A stretch of 64,000 nt of DNA, taken from assembly GCF_029871245.1 (NCBI RefSeq), contig NZ_SSON01000070.1, positions 62,001 through 126,000 on the forward strand. The letters run 5' to 3'. A program made the position numbers and the translations under genes. Each line of letters begins with the position of its first letter. Position 1 is the stretch's first letter. The notes beneath the pieces were generated by a model that was given only the letters and a program-made list of their open reading frames with translations, had not been told where the DNA came from and made no database searches. Source of the stretch: Pseudomonas sp. BN102 (lineage in GTDB: Bacteria > Pseudomonadota > Gammaproteobacteria > Pseudomonadales > Pseudomonadaceae). Below, piece by piece: positions 20,117-27,969 of the stretch.

Positions 20117-20859
20117 ATGTCCTGATCGTCGACGATGAACCCCTAGCCCGCGAGCGCCTCAGCCGTCTGGTCGGCGACCTCGAGGGGTACCGTGTCCTGG
20201 AGCCTGCCGCCAGCAATGGCGAGGAGGCACTCACCCTGATCGACAGCCTCAAGCCGGATGTGGTCCTGCTGGACATTCGCATGCCTGGTCTGGATGGCCT
20301 GCAGGTGGCCGCCAGGCTCTGCGAGCGCGAGGCGCCGCCGGCGGTGATCTTCTGCACGGCCCACGACGAGTTCGCCCTCGAGGCCTTCCAGGTCAGCGCC
20401 GTGGGCTATCTGGTCAAGCCGGTGCGCTCCGAATCCCTGGCCGAGGCGCTGAAGAAGGCCGAGCGACCTAACCGTGTGCAACTCGCTGCGCTGACCCGTC
20501 CTGCCGCGGTCAGCGGGAGCGGTCCCCGAAGTCACATCAGCGCACGCACCCGGAAAGGCATCGAGCTGATCCCCCTGGACCAGGTGATCTTCTTCATCGC
20601 CGACCACAAGTACGTGACCCTGCGCCATGAGCACGGTGAGGTCCTGCTGGACGAGCCCCTGAAAGCGCTGGAAGACGAATTCGGCGACCGCTTCGTGCGC
20701 ATCCACCGCAACGCCCTGGTGGCGCGGGAACGGATTGAGCGCCTGCAGCGCACCCCGCTGGGACACTTCCAGCTCTACCTCAAGGGCATGAACGGGGAGG
20801 CCCTGACGGTTAGCCGCCGCCATGTTGCCGGCGTGCGCAAGTTGATGAACAACTTGTAG
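20113..20859 (+). CDS. algR: LytTR-type response regulator AlgR
   Basis: 248-aa response regulator, the exact length of P. aeruginosa AlgR, which controls algD, fimU-pil, rhl and haem-related genes. The receiver domain has acidic D7/D8, phosphoacceptor D54 in VLLDIRMPG, T in IFCTAHDEFA and K in LVKPVRSE. A C-terminal LytTR DNA-binding domain covers about 145-245, with FFIADHKYVTL, FVRIHRNALVAR and LTVSRRHVAGVRKLM. ATG 20113 overlaps the algZ stop (ATGA), so the pair is translationally coupled. hemC follows after 150 bases, containing a possible -10 TATGAT at 20976. Confidence 0.96.
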   Translation: MNVLIVDDEPLARERLSRLVGDLEGYRVLEPAASNGEEALTLIDSLKPDVVLLDIRMPGLDGLQVAARLCEREAPPAVIFCTAHDEFALEAFQVSAVGYLVKPVRSESLAEALKKAERPNRVQLAALTRPAAVSGSGPRSHISARTRKGIELIPLDQVIFFIADHKYVTLRHEHGEVLLDEPLKALEDEFGDRFVRIHRNALVARERIERLQRTPLGHFQLYLKGMNGEALTVSRRHVAGVRKLMNNL

Positions 20860-21009
20860 TGCGCTGTTGGCAGCCAGGGCCGTTGGAGGTGGTCTGATCC
20901 TCGCCTGTTGCGTTTCTTCGACAACCCATGTCGTTCCGCGACAACCGCCCGCGCCCAGGCCGTACGCGGGCCTGTTATGATTCCGGGATAACCGCTTCCG
21001 GAATTGATC

Positions 21010-21948
21010 ATGTCCCGCGAGATCCGCATAGCCACCCGCAAAAGTGCCCTGGCCCTGTGGCAGGCCGAATACGTCAAAGCCCGACTGGAGCAAGCCCACC
21101 CCGGCCTCAAGGTCAGCCTGGTGCCCATGGTCAGCCGTGGCGACAAGCTGCTCGATGCGCCCCTGGCGAAGATCGGCGGCAAGGGCCTGTTCGTGAAGGA
21201 GCTGGAAACCGCCCTGCTGGAGAACGAGGCCGATATTGCCGTGCACTCCATGAAGGACGTGCCAATGGACTTCCCCGAAGGGCTCGGCCTCTATTGCATC
21301 TGCGAGCGTGAAGATCCGCGCGATGCCTTTGTCTCCAACCGCTTCGACAGCCTCGACGCTCTGCCTTCCGGCAGCGTGGTCGGCACCTCCAGTCTGCGTC
21401 GCCAGGCCCAGCTGCTGGCCCGCCGGCAGGACCTGAAAATCCAGTTCCTGCGCGGCAACGTGAACACCCGCCTGGCCAAGCTGGATGCCGGTGAGTACGA
21501 CGCCATCATCCTCGCTGCCGCCGGCCTGATCCGCCTTGGCTTCGAGGATCGCATCCGCTCTTCCATCAGTGTCGAAGACAGCCTGCCGGCTGGCGGCCAG
21601 GGTGCCGTGGGCATCGAATGCCGCACAGGCGACAGCGAAATCCATGGCTTGCTGGCGCCGCTGCACCACCAGGACACCGCCCTGCGGGTCACCGCCGAGC
21701 GCGCCTTGAACAAGCGCCTCAACGGCGGCTGCCAGGTGCCCATCGCCTGCTACGCCGTGCTCGAAGGCGACCAGCTCTGGCTGCGCGGCCTTGTCGGCCA
21801 GCCCGATGGCGGCCAGCTGCTTCGCGCCGAAGCTCGCGCCGCCGCTGTCGACGCCGAGGCCCTCGGCGTCAAGGTCGCTGACGAATTGCTGGAACAAGGC
21901 GCCGAGGAGATCCTCAAGGCCGTCTATGGCGAGGCCGGTCACCCGTGA
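21010..21948 (+). CDS. hemC: Porphobilinogen deaminase (hydroxymethylbilane synthase)
   Basis: 312-aa enzyme that polymerises four porphobilinogens to hydroxymethylbilane in haem and sirohaem synthesis. The dipyrromethane cofactor is attached to C241 in [10 protein letters not shown]. Substrate-binding Arg residues lie in [10 protein letters not shown] and [10 protein letters not shown], and [11 protein letters not shown] carries the catalytic Asp (D84 region). ATG 21010 ([12 protein letters not shown]) fits the family start; an in-frame start two codons earlier is less likely. Its stop overlaps the hemD GTG by 4 bases. The hemCDXY order continues downstream, giving one operon behind algZR. 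Confidence 0.97.
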   Translation: MSREIRIATRKSALALWQAEYVKARLEQAHPGLKVSLVPMVSRGDKLLDAPLAKIGGKGLFVKELETALLENEADIAVHSMKDVPMDFPEGLGLYCICEREDPRDAFVSNRFDSLDALPSGSVVGTSSLRRQAQLLARRQDLKIQFLRGNVNTRLAKLDAGEYDAIILAAAGLIRLGFEDRIRSSISVEDSLPAGGQGAVGIECRTGDSEIHGLLAPLHHQDTALRVTAERALNKRLNGGCQVPIACYAVLEGDQLWLRGLVGQPDGGQLLRAEARAAAVDAEALGVKVADELLEQGAEEILKAVYGEAGHP

Positions 21949-22715
21949 CGGAATGGCGGTTGCTGCTGACGCGCCCGGCCGAGGAGTGCGAAGCCCTCGC
22001 CGCGACCCTGGCCGAACAGCAGGTCTACAGCAGCAGCCTGCCGCTGCTGGCCATCGAACCCATCGCGGAAACGCCGGAGCAGCGCGCGATCGTCTTCGAC
22101 CTCGATCGCTATTGCGCCGTGGTGGTGGTCAGCAAGCCGGCGGCGCGCCTTGGCCTCGACCTGCTCGATCGCTACTGGCCGCAGCCTCCGGCCGAACAGC
22201 GCTGGTTCAGCGTTGGCGCGGCCACCGGCGCCTTGCTCGAAGACTACGGCCTGTCCACCTTCTGGCCGGCAGCCGGTGACGACAGCGAAGCCCTGCTTGA
22301 GCTGCCGCAACTGGCCGAGGCCCTGACCGTGCACGACCCCAAAGTGCTGATCATGCGCGGCGAGGGTGGCCGAGAATTCCTTGCCGAGCGCTTGCGCGGC
22401 CAAGGTGTCGCGGTCGACTATCTGGAACTCTACAGACGCTGCCTGCCGGACTACCCGGCGGGCACCGTGGCGCGCACGGTCGAGGCGGGACGCCTGAACG
22501 GCCTGGTGGTCAGCAGTGGTCAGGGCCTGGAGAACCTCCTGCGCCTGGCCGGGCAAGCCTGGCCCGAACTGGCCCGCCTGCACCTGTTCGTGCCCAGCCC
22601 GCGGGTAGCCGAGCAGGCCATCGCCGCGGGCGCCAAGAATGTTGTGGATTGCCGTGGCGCGAATGCCGCGGCCTTGCTGGCGGCGCTCGAGCTGTATCCC
22701 GCGCCGGCCCCTTGA
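21945..22715 (+). CDS. hemD: Uroporphyrinogen-III synthase
   Basis: 256-aa enzyme that cyclises hydroxymethylbilane with inversion of ring D to uroporphyrinogen III. The family is weakly conserved; visible landmarks are the N-terminal [30 protein letters not shown] (the usual S-xN/KAV motif), and the C-terminal [13 protein letters not shown] and [14 protein letters not shown]. It starts with GTG at 21945, whose GTGA overlaps the hemC stop, so translation is probably coupled. Position between hemC and hemX strengthens the call. It is followed by hemX after 16 bases. Confidence 0.93.
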   Translation: MTEWRLLLTRPAEECEALAATLAEQQVYSSSLPLLAIEPIAETPEQRAIVFDLDRYCAVVVVSKPAARLGLDLLDRYWPQPPAEQRWFSVGAATGALLEDYGLSTFWPAAGDDSEALLELPQLAEALTVHDPKVLIMRGEGGREFLAERLRGQGVAVDYLELYRRCLPDYPAGTVARTVEAGRLNGLVVSSGQGLENLLRLAGQAWPELARLHLFVPSPRVAEQAIAAGAKNVVDCRGANAAALLAALELYPAPAP

Positions 22716-22731
22716 TGCGAAGGATGGATAC

Positions 22732-23865
22732 GTGAGCGAAGTAGACTCCCCGAAACAAGAGCAACACACTGTAGCCGCCGAACCCGCCACCCCTGCCAGT
22801 TCCGCGCCTGCCTCACGGGGCAATGGCCTGGCCGCGCTCGCCCTGCTGGTGGGGGCCGCCGGGGTCGCCGTGGGTGGCTGGGGCCTCTGGCAGGTGCGCA
22901 GCCTGGAGACCCGTGACCAGCAGCAGCTCAACATGGTCGAGGATGCCCGCGGCCAGACCCGCGCCCTGGCCCAGCGCGAGCAGCTACTCACCGCGCGCCT
23001 GGCCGAACTGCCCAGCGCCGCCGAGCTGGATGAGCGCCGCCGCCTGCTGACCGACCTCCAGGGCGACCAGCAGCAACTGCGCCAGCGCCTGGAAACCATA
23101 CTTGGCGCCAGCCGCAAGGACTGGCGCCTGGCCGAGGCCGAGCACCTGCTGCGCCTGGCCAGCCTGCGCCTCTCGGCGCTGCAGGATATCTACAGCGCCA
23201 CCGCGCTGGTGCAGGCCGCCGACGACATCCTTCGCGAGCAGGACGATCCCGCGGCCTACGCCGCCCGTGAGCAGCTGGCGAAGAGCCTGGTGGCCCTGCG
23301 CACCACCGAGCAACCGGACCGCACTGGCCTGTTCCTGCAACTGGGCGCCCTGCGCGAGCAGGCCACCCAGCTCAATCCGCTGGTGCCGGCCTTCGAGGAC
23401 AAGGGTGGTGTGCTGCTTGACATGGCCGCCGAAGGCGATGGCCGCAGTCGCTGGTCCGAGTGGCTGGAAAAGCTCTCGCACTACTTCCGCATCCAGTTGA
23501 ATGCCGACCAGGACATCAAGCCGCTGCTGTCCGGCCAGAACCTGTCCCGGGTCCGCCTGGCGCTCTCGCTTGCCCTGGAGCAGGCGCAATGGGGCGCGCT
23601 GCATGGCCAGACCCAGGTCTACCAGCAGTCCCTGCGCCAGGCTCGCGACGTGTTGCAAGGCCACTTCAACCAGGAGAACCCCGACAGCCGCGCGCTGCTG
23701 GTACGCATCGACGAACTCGCCGGCAAGCCGGTCGAGGTGCAGGCGCCCGATCTCGCACCGGCGCTGACCGCCCTGCAGGCCTACCTGCAGCGCAGTCCGG
23801 GCGCGGCCGCCGCTGAAGTCGAGGAGCCGGCCGCCACCGAGCCGGCCAAGGAGGCCGGCCAATGA
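22732..23865 (+). CDS. hemX: HemX-type inner-membrane protein (putative uroporphyrinogen-III C-methyltransferase homologue)
   Basis: 377-aa protein of the HemX family, anchored by a single N-terminal helix. Despite the historic name it has no SAM-binding methyltransferase motifs; its function is unclear and may be to organise the haem pathway at the membrane. Seen: a cytoplasmic N terminus rich in Glu/Ala/Pro, one membrane helix GLAALALLVGAAGVAVGGW (about 31-49), a long coiled coil (about 55-125) and a helical domain with DWRLAEAEHLLRLA, the family signature. GTG 22732 was chosen because it gives the usual short cytoplasmic tail and follows the hemD stop by 16 bases. It overlaps hemY by 4 bases. 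Confidence 0.9.
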   Translation: MSEVDSPKQEQHTVAAEPATPASSAPASRGNGLAALALLVGAAGVAVGGWGLWQVRSLETRDQQQLNMVEDARGQTRALAQREQLLTARLAELPSAAELDERRRLLTDLQGDQQQLRQRLETILGASRKDWRLAEAEHLLRLASLRLSALQDIYSATALVQAADDILREQDDPAAYAAREQLAKSLVALRTTEQPDRTGLFLQLGALREQATQLNPLVPAFEDKGGVLLDMAAEGDGRSRWSEWLEKLSHYFRIQLNADQDIKPLLSGQNLSRVRLALSLALEQAQWGALHGQTQVYQQSLRQARDVLQGHFNQENPDSRALLVRIDELAGKPVEVQAPDLAPALTALQAYLQRSPGAAAAEVEEPAATEPAKEAGQ

Positions 23866-25112
23866 AGCGTCTACTGAAGGTCCTGCTGATCCTCCTGGTG
23901 ATAGGCGCGGCCGCCACCCTGCTAGGCATGGCCGTGGCCCAGCACAAGGGCTACGTGCTGGTGGCGTACAAGGGCTTCCGCTACGAGTCCACCCTCTGGG
24001 CCACCCTGGCGCTGCTGGCGGTGCTCTGGCTGCTGTTCGTCGGCCTGCGCTACCTGCTGCGGCTGGTGGTGGTCTCCGGCGGCGTGGTCAATCCCTGGTC
24101 GCGACGTAACGCCCGCCGCCGTGCACGCCTGGCTTCCGAGCAGGGCCTGCTGGATTTGGCCGAAGGGCGCTGGGCCCGCGCCCTGCGTCATCTCAAGCGC
24201 GCCGCCGAGAACGACCCGCAACCGCTGATCTACTACCTGGGCGCCGCCCGCGCGGCACAGAAGATCGGCCAGCACGAAGAGGCCGAGCAGTTGCTGGAGC
24301 GTGCCCTGGAGCGCCAGCCCCAGGCCGAGCTGGCCATCGCCCTGGCCCATGCCGAATTGCAGCTGGACCGTGGTGAATCGGAGGCCGCGCTGGAAACCCT
24401 GAAGGCCGTGCATGAGCGTCACCCGCGCCACCACCAGGTGTTGCGGCAGATGCTGCACCTGCACGAGGTGCGCGGCGATTGGGCATCTCTGGTGGGCCTG
24501 TTGCCCGTCCTGCGCAAGGAGAAGGCGCTGCCGGAAAGCCGGCTGGCCGAACTGGAATTGCGCGCCTGGAGCGCTCGGCTGCACCAGGCCGGCGAGGAAG
24601 GTCTGAACGAAGGCGAAACCGCCCTGCAACCGCTGACTCGAGCCTGGCAGCAACTCTCCAGCGCCCAGCGCAACGAGCCGCGGCTGGTGCTCGCCTTCGC
24701 CGAACAGCTGCGCCGCCTGGGCGCCGAGCAGGAAGCCGAAGAGGCCGTGCGGGGCGCCATCAAGCGTGGCTACGACGACGCCCTGGTGCGGCTCTATGGT
24801 CAGCTACGGGGGAGCGATCCGACACGCCAGCTGCAAACCGCCGAGGGCTGGTTGAAGGAACACGCCAGCGACGCCACGCTGCTCCTCACCCTCGGTCGCC
24901 TGTGCCTGCGCAACCGTCTCTGGGGCAAGGCGCGCGAATACTTCGAGAGCAGCCTGAGCTTCCGCCGCGACCCCGAGACCTGTGCGGAACTGGCGCGCCT
25001 GCTGGCGCAGCTGGGCGAGGTCGAACGCAGCAACCAGCTGTTCCAGGAAGGCCTGGGTCTGCTCGACCAACGCCTGCCGGCCTTGCCCTTGCCAGCCGAG
25101 AAGATCGCCTGA
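23862..25112 (+). CDS. hemY: HemY-type TPR membrane protein
   Basis: 416-aa protein of the gammaproteobacterial HemY family, unrelated to the protoporphyrinogen oxidase also called HemY. Two N-terminal membrane helices (LLKVLLILLVIGAAATLLGM and TLWATLALLAVLWLLFVGL) precede a cytoplasmic region of TPR-like helical repeats (about 90-400), including LGRLCLRNRLWGKAREYFESSL. The family is proposed to work with HemX as a scaffold for the late haem pathway; the biochemical role is not settled. Its ATG overlaps the hemX stop by 4 bases. The terminator at 25120 ends the hemCDXY transcript. Confidence 0.92.
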   Translation: MKRLLKVLLILLVIGAAATLLGMAVAQHKGYVLVAYKGFRYESTLWATLALLAVLWLLFVGLRYLLRLVVVSGGVVNPWSRRNARRRARLASEQGLLDLAEGRWARALRHLKRAAENDPQPLIYYLGAARAAQKIGQHEEAEQLLERALERQPQAELAIALAHAELQLDRGESEAALETLKAVHERHPRHHQVLRQMLHLHEVRGDWASLVGLLPVLRKEKALPESRLAELELRAWSARLHQAGEEGLNEGETALQPLTRAWQQLSSAQRNEPRLVLAFAEQLRRLGAEQEAEEAVRGAIKRGYDDALVRLYGQLRGSDPTRQLQTAEGWLKEHASDATLLLTLGRLCLRNRLWGKAREYFESSLSFRRDPETCAELARLLAQLGEVERSNQLFQEGLGLLDQRLPALPLPAEKIA

Positions 25113-25119
25113 CAGAAGA

Positions 25120-25145
25120 GGGCCCGGGAAATCCCAGGGCCTTTT
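25120..25145 (+). terminator. Intrinsic terminator of hemCDXY
   Basis: GGCCCGGGA and TCCCAGGGCC pair with one bulged A, followed by TTTTTC. It lies just after the hemY stop. Confidence 0.75.
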
Positions 25146-25158
25146 TCGTAGCCGGGCT

Positions 25159-25222
25159 GTAGGGTGCGCCATGCGCACCGAGGCCTTTGTGCGGAATCGC
25201 CGGTGCGCACAGCGCACCCTAC
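25159..25222. repeat. GTAGGGTGCGC-family inverted repeat, copy 1
   Basis: Arms 25159-25179 and 25202-25222 are inverted copies, 19 of 21 bases matching, of GTAGGGTGCGCCATGCGCACC. Each arm is itself a near-palindrome. Related pairs occur at 35387 and 49584. It lies between the convergent genes hemY and the sorbosone-dehydrogenase-like gene. Confidence 0.75.
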
Positions 25223-25234
25223 GGCTGGCTTCGC

Positions 25235-26314
25235 CTAACGCCCCACGTAGTCGATGCGGTAGATGGCGCCGGCGTAGTCATCGCTCACCAGCAATGCGCC
25301 GTCCGGCGTCACCAGCACGTCCGCTGGCCGTCCCCAGACATCGCCGTCCTCGAGCCAGCCCTCGGCGAACACGCTCTGGCGTTTCAGGCTGCCGTCCTCA
25401 TTCAGTTCGACCCGCTTGATGCGGTAGCCGATCTTCTCGCTGCGGTCCCAGGAGCCGTGCTCGGCGATGAACAGGTTGTTGCGGTAATCCGCGGGAAACT
25501 GGCTGCCGGTGTAGAAGCGCAGGCCCAGCGGCGCCACATGGGGGCCAAGCTTGGCCACCGGGGCCACGAATTCGCTGCAGGGGCGTTGGGAAAATTTCGG
25601 GTCCGTCACGTCGCCGGCATGGCAGTAGGGGAAGCCGAAATGCTCGCCGGGTTTCGTCAGGCGATTCAGCTCGCAGTCCGGCACATCGTCGCCCATCAGG
25701 TCGCGGCCGTTGTCGCTGAACCAGAGCTCGCCGGTCCGCGGGTGCCAATCGAAGCCCACGGTGTTGCGCACGCCCCGCGCCACCAGCTCAAGGCCGCTGC
25801 CGTCGGGGTTCATGCGGTGGATGGCGGCGTAAAGGTCAGGGTCCTCGTCACAGAGGTTGCACGGCGCGCCTACCGGTACGTAAAGCTTGCCGTCGGGACC
25901 GAAGGCAATGAACTTCCAGCCGTGGTGGGTCTTTCGCGGAAAGCCGGCGTAGACCACCTCGGGTTTGGGCGGCGAATCCAGTTGCGACTCTATGTCGCGC
26001 AGGCGCAGGATTCGGCTGACTGCCGAAATGAAAAGATCACCTTCCTTGTAGGCGACGCCCACGGGAAGCTGCAGGTCGCTGGCGATGGTGCGGACCTTTC
26101 CACTGGCGGTGTCCAGGGCGTAGACCTTGCCGGCCGCATTGCTGCCGACGAACAGTGTGCCGCGATCGCCCCAGGTCATCTCCCGGGCATTGGGCACTTC
26201 GTCGCTCACCAGGCTGATTCGGAAGCCTTCGGGCAGTTTGATGCGATCCAGTGGCAGGGCGGCGTTGGCCAGCCAGGGCAACATGAAGAGGGAAAGCACA
26301 AGCAGCCGGCGCAT
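25235..26314 (-). CDS. Periplasmic PQQ-type sugar/sorbosone dehydrogenase-like beta-propeller protein
   Basis: 359-aa secreted protein of the glucose/sorbosone dehydrogenase superfamily (six-bladed beta-propeller). Enzymes of this fold oxidise sugars or aldoses with PQQ in the periplasm; the substrate here is unknown. Signal peptide MRRLLVLSLFMLPWLANA is evident. Landmarks: TWGDRGTLFVGS, VGVAYKEGDLFIS, FGPDGKLYVPVGAP with the Cys pair CNLC, NTVGFDWHPRTGELWFSDNGRD, and LFIAEHGSWDRS. ATG 26314 is preceded by GGAGAAGAACGCC. It runs convergent to hemY and divergent from dsbB. I do not recall it at this place in P. aeruginosa, so it may be a lineage difference. Confidence 0.87.
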   Translation of the reverse strand: MRRLLVLSLFMLPWLANAALPLDRIKLPEGFRISLVSDEVPNAREMTWGDRGTLFVGSNAAGKVYALDTASGKVRTIASDLQLPVGVAYKEGDLFISAVSRILRLRDIESQLDSPPKPEVVYAGFPRKTHHGWKFIAFGPDGKLYVPVGAPCNLCDEDPDLYAAIHRMNPDGSGLELVARGVRNTVGFDWHPRTGELWFSDNGRDLMGDDVPDCELNRLTKPGEHFGFPYCHAGDVTDPKFSQRPCSEFVAPVAKLGPHVAPLGLRFYTGSQFPADYRNNLFIAEHGSWDRSEKIGYRIKRVELNEDGSLKRQSVFAEGWLEDGDVWGRPADVLVTPDGALLVSDDYAGAIYRIDYVGR

Positions 26315-26423
26315 GGCGTTCTTCTCCAGATAGGCAACCCCTTCCATCCTAGACGGCCGCCTTGAAAGCTCAGGGTCCTTTCCACTACCGTAACGCCCTT
26401 CCTGATAACCCATCGGAGCCGCC

Positions 26424-26915
26424 ATGTCCCTGGCCAGCCCGCGTTCGCTCTTCCTGCTCGCCTTCCTCGCCTGCGTCGCAATCATGGGGGGGGTGCTGTA
26501 TCTCGAGCATGCCCTCGGCCTCGAGCCCTGCCCCCTGTGCATCGTCCAGCGCGTCTTCGTCATCGCGTTCGGCATCGTCTGCCTGATCGCCGCCATGCAC
26601 GGCCCGGAACGCGTCGGCCGCCGCGTCTACGCTGCGCTGGCGCTGTTGTTCGCCGCGGGCGGCGCCGCTACCGCCGGCCGCCAGGTGTGGTTGCAGAGCG
26701 TGCCCGCCGACCAGTTGCCGGCCTGCCTGCCGAGCCTCGACTACATGATGGAAGCCTTGCCCTTCCAGGACATCGTCAAGCTCATGCTCCACGGCACTGC
26801 CGATTGCGCGGAGGTGACCTGGACCCTGTTCGGCATGAGCATCCCCGAATGGAGCCTGCTGGCCTTCGCCGGCTGCATCCTCTTCGCGCTCTATCAGCTG
26901 CTGCGCCGCGCTTGA
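26424..26915 (+). CDS. dsbB: Disulfide bond formation protein DsbB (DsbH-like paralogue)
   Basis: 163-aa inner-membrane quinone reductase with four helices. It reoxidises DsbA and passes electrons to ubiquinone. All four catalytic cysteines are present: C36 and C39 in EPCPLC in the first periplasmic loop and C101 and C128 in LPACLP and ADCAEV in the second. Helices cover about 8-28, 42-60, 66-84 and 140-160. Pseudomonas carries two DsbB paralogues (DsbB and DsbH); the position before algQ matches the one called DsbH. GGAGCCGCC precedes ATG 26424. Function as DsbA partner is inferred. Confidence 0.93.
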   Translation: MSLASPRSLFLLAFLACVAIMGGVLYLEHALGLEPCPLCIVQRVFVIAFGIVCLIAAMHGPERVGRRVYAALALLFAAGGAATAGRQVWLQSVPADQLPACLPSLDYMMEALPFQDIVKLMLHGTADCAEVTWTLFGMSIPEWSLLAFAGCILFALYQLLRRA

Positions 26916-26960
26916 GCGCGCGGGGCGCATGGGGCTTCCATGCGCTCCTTGGCAGGCCGG

Positions 26961-26985
26961 GTCCCGGTCCTCTCCGGGACTTTTC
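26961..26985 (+). terminator. Probable intrinsic terminator of dsbB
   Basis: GTCCCGG-TCCTCT-CCGGGAC is a perfect 7-bp stem followed by TTTTCCC. The T-run is short, so strength is uncertain. Confidence 0.6.
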
Positions 26986-27082
26986 CCGTTGCGCCAATGG
27001 GGCGCGCACTCCCCAGACCTACGGCCAGACCGGCCGCGGCCTATCGATTAAACGCTCGTATGAATTTTTTCCTGCCAGCGCC

Positions 27083-27110
27083 TTGATGGCACTGCCCCGG
27101 CGGGCATACT
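27083..27110 (+). promoter_or_regulatory. Candidate sigma-70 promoter of algQ
   Basis: TTGATG and CATACT spaced by 16 bases match the housekeeping consensus at 4 of 6 and 4 of 6 positions. Chosen on consensus only. Confidence 0.35.
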
Positions 27111-27243
27111 CTGGCCCGCACGCGCCGCCGGAATATTGCCGTTTTTGCGGCGCCTTCCCAAGATCTTGCACCGGTCGACAAAAAACCGTCTCGGAGCAGA
27201 CGTATAAACGGCATTACCGAATTAGGGAAGTGAGGTCGTCACC

Positions 27244-27714
27244 ATGCTCGAAAGTTGCCAGAACGCTCAGGAACGTTGGGGTGGCGTGCACCAGTTGATC
27301 GACCGCTGGCTGCAGGAACGCCAAGAGCTGATCCGGGTCTACAGTTCGCTGAACGAGAAGCCCCAGGCCCCCAGTGCCAACGCAGAAGGGCTGCAAAGGT
27401 TTTGTGAGGTCCTGCTGGACTACGTGTCCGCAGGGCACTTCGAGGTCTACGAGCAATTGCTCAACGAGGCGAAAGCGTTTGGCGACCAACGCGGCCTCGA
27501 CCTCGCCAAGCAAATCTATCCTCGCATCGAAGCCATCACCGAAGTTGCACTGGCCTTCAACGACCGCTGCGACAACGGCGACTGCCGTGATATCTGCCTG
27601 ACCAGCGAACTGACGAATCTTGGTCAGCTGCTTCACGAACGCTTCGAGCTGGAAGACTGCCTGATCGAAGTGCTGCACAACGCCCATCAGGGTGAGGCTT
27701 CGCAACCGGCCTGA
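27244..27714 (+). CDS. algQ: Anti-sigma-70 factor AlgQ (Rsd family)
   Basis: 156-aa helical-bundle protein. Rsd/AlgQ binds region 4 of the housekeeping sigma factor and shifts RNA polymerase towards alternative sigma factors in stationary phase; in P. aeruginosa it also promotes alginate and siderophore production. Seen: [30 protein letters not shown], the Rsd signature, and the conserved [20 protein letters not shown]. The C terminus has a Cys-rich stretch [17 protein letters not shown] 27244 is preceded by GGGAAGTGAGG. algP follows after 255 bases, as in P. aeruginosa. Confidence 0.95.
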   Translation: MLESCQNAQERWGGVHQLIDRWLQERQELIRVYSSLNEKPQAPSANAEGLQRFCEVLLDYVSAGHFEVYEQLLNEAKAFGDQRGLDLAKQIYPRIEAITEVALAFNDRCDNGDCRDICLTSELTNLGQLLHERFELEDCLIEVLHNAHQGEASQPA

Positions 27715-27741
27715 TGGAGTTCCTGCCCGGCGCCGGATTCC

Positions 27742-27766
27742 GGGATGCGCGATGTGGCCGCATCCC
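27742..27766 (+). terminator. Hairpin after algQ (possible terminator)
   Basis: GGGATGCG and CGCATCCC form a perfect 8-bp stem around a 9-base loop, 28 bases past the algQ stop. There is no immediate T-run, but CCTCG-TTTTTTT-CGAGG lies 55 bases further at about 27822-27838. The pair may end or attenuate algQ transcription. The rest of the gap to 27969 shows only a possible -10 TAGTAT at 27933 and the algP ribosome-binding site. Confidence 0.4.
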
Positions 27767-27969
27767 CGATTCCAGAGCCTTTGCGGCGCCGTGCAGCGGT
27801 TGGTGCGAAGTCTGTTCCCGGCCTCGTTTTTTTCGAGGTAGGAGCGCATTGCGCAATGGGCTTCGGGCAAATAGTCGCAAGGCCTTGGCGGGCTGAATGG
27901 CGCGGCCTCTGGCGACTCGCGAAACAGGCGACTAGTATGGGCCAAATAACGCCCGCCAGGAGGCATACC

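Larger units (their letters stand above)
26916..27243. other. 328-base gene-free stretch between dsbB and algQ
   Basis: It holds a candidate terminator for dsbB (26961-26985), a candidate sigma-70 promoter for algQ (27083-27110), an AT-rich tract around 27057-27070 and two short hairpin-like GC stretches. No plausible reading frame, tRNA or repeat copy is visible. algQ would have a leader of about 130 nt if the proposed promoter is right. Confidence 0.5.

Noticed and set aside
20143-21942. A 599-codon frame on the minus strand across algR and hemC
   Set aside because: It covers two conserved genes and the gap between them, has no recognisable domain, and is rich in Ala, Gln and Val. Antisense artefact.
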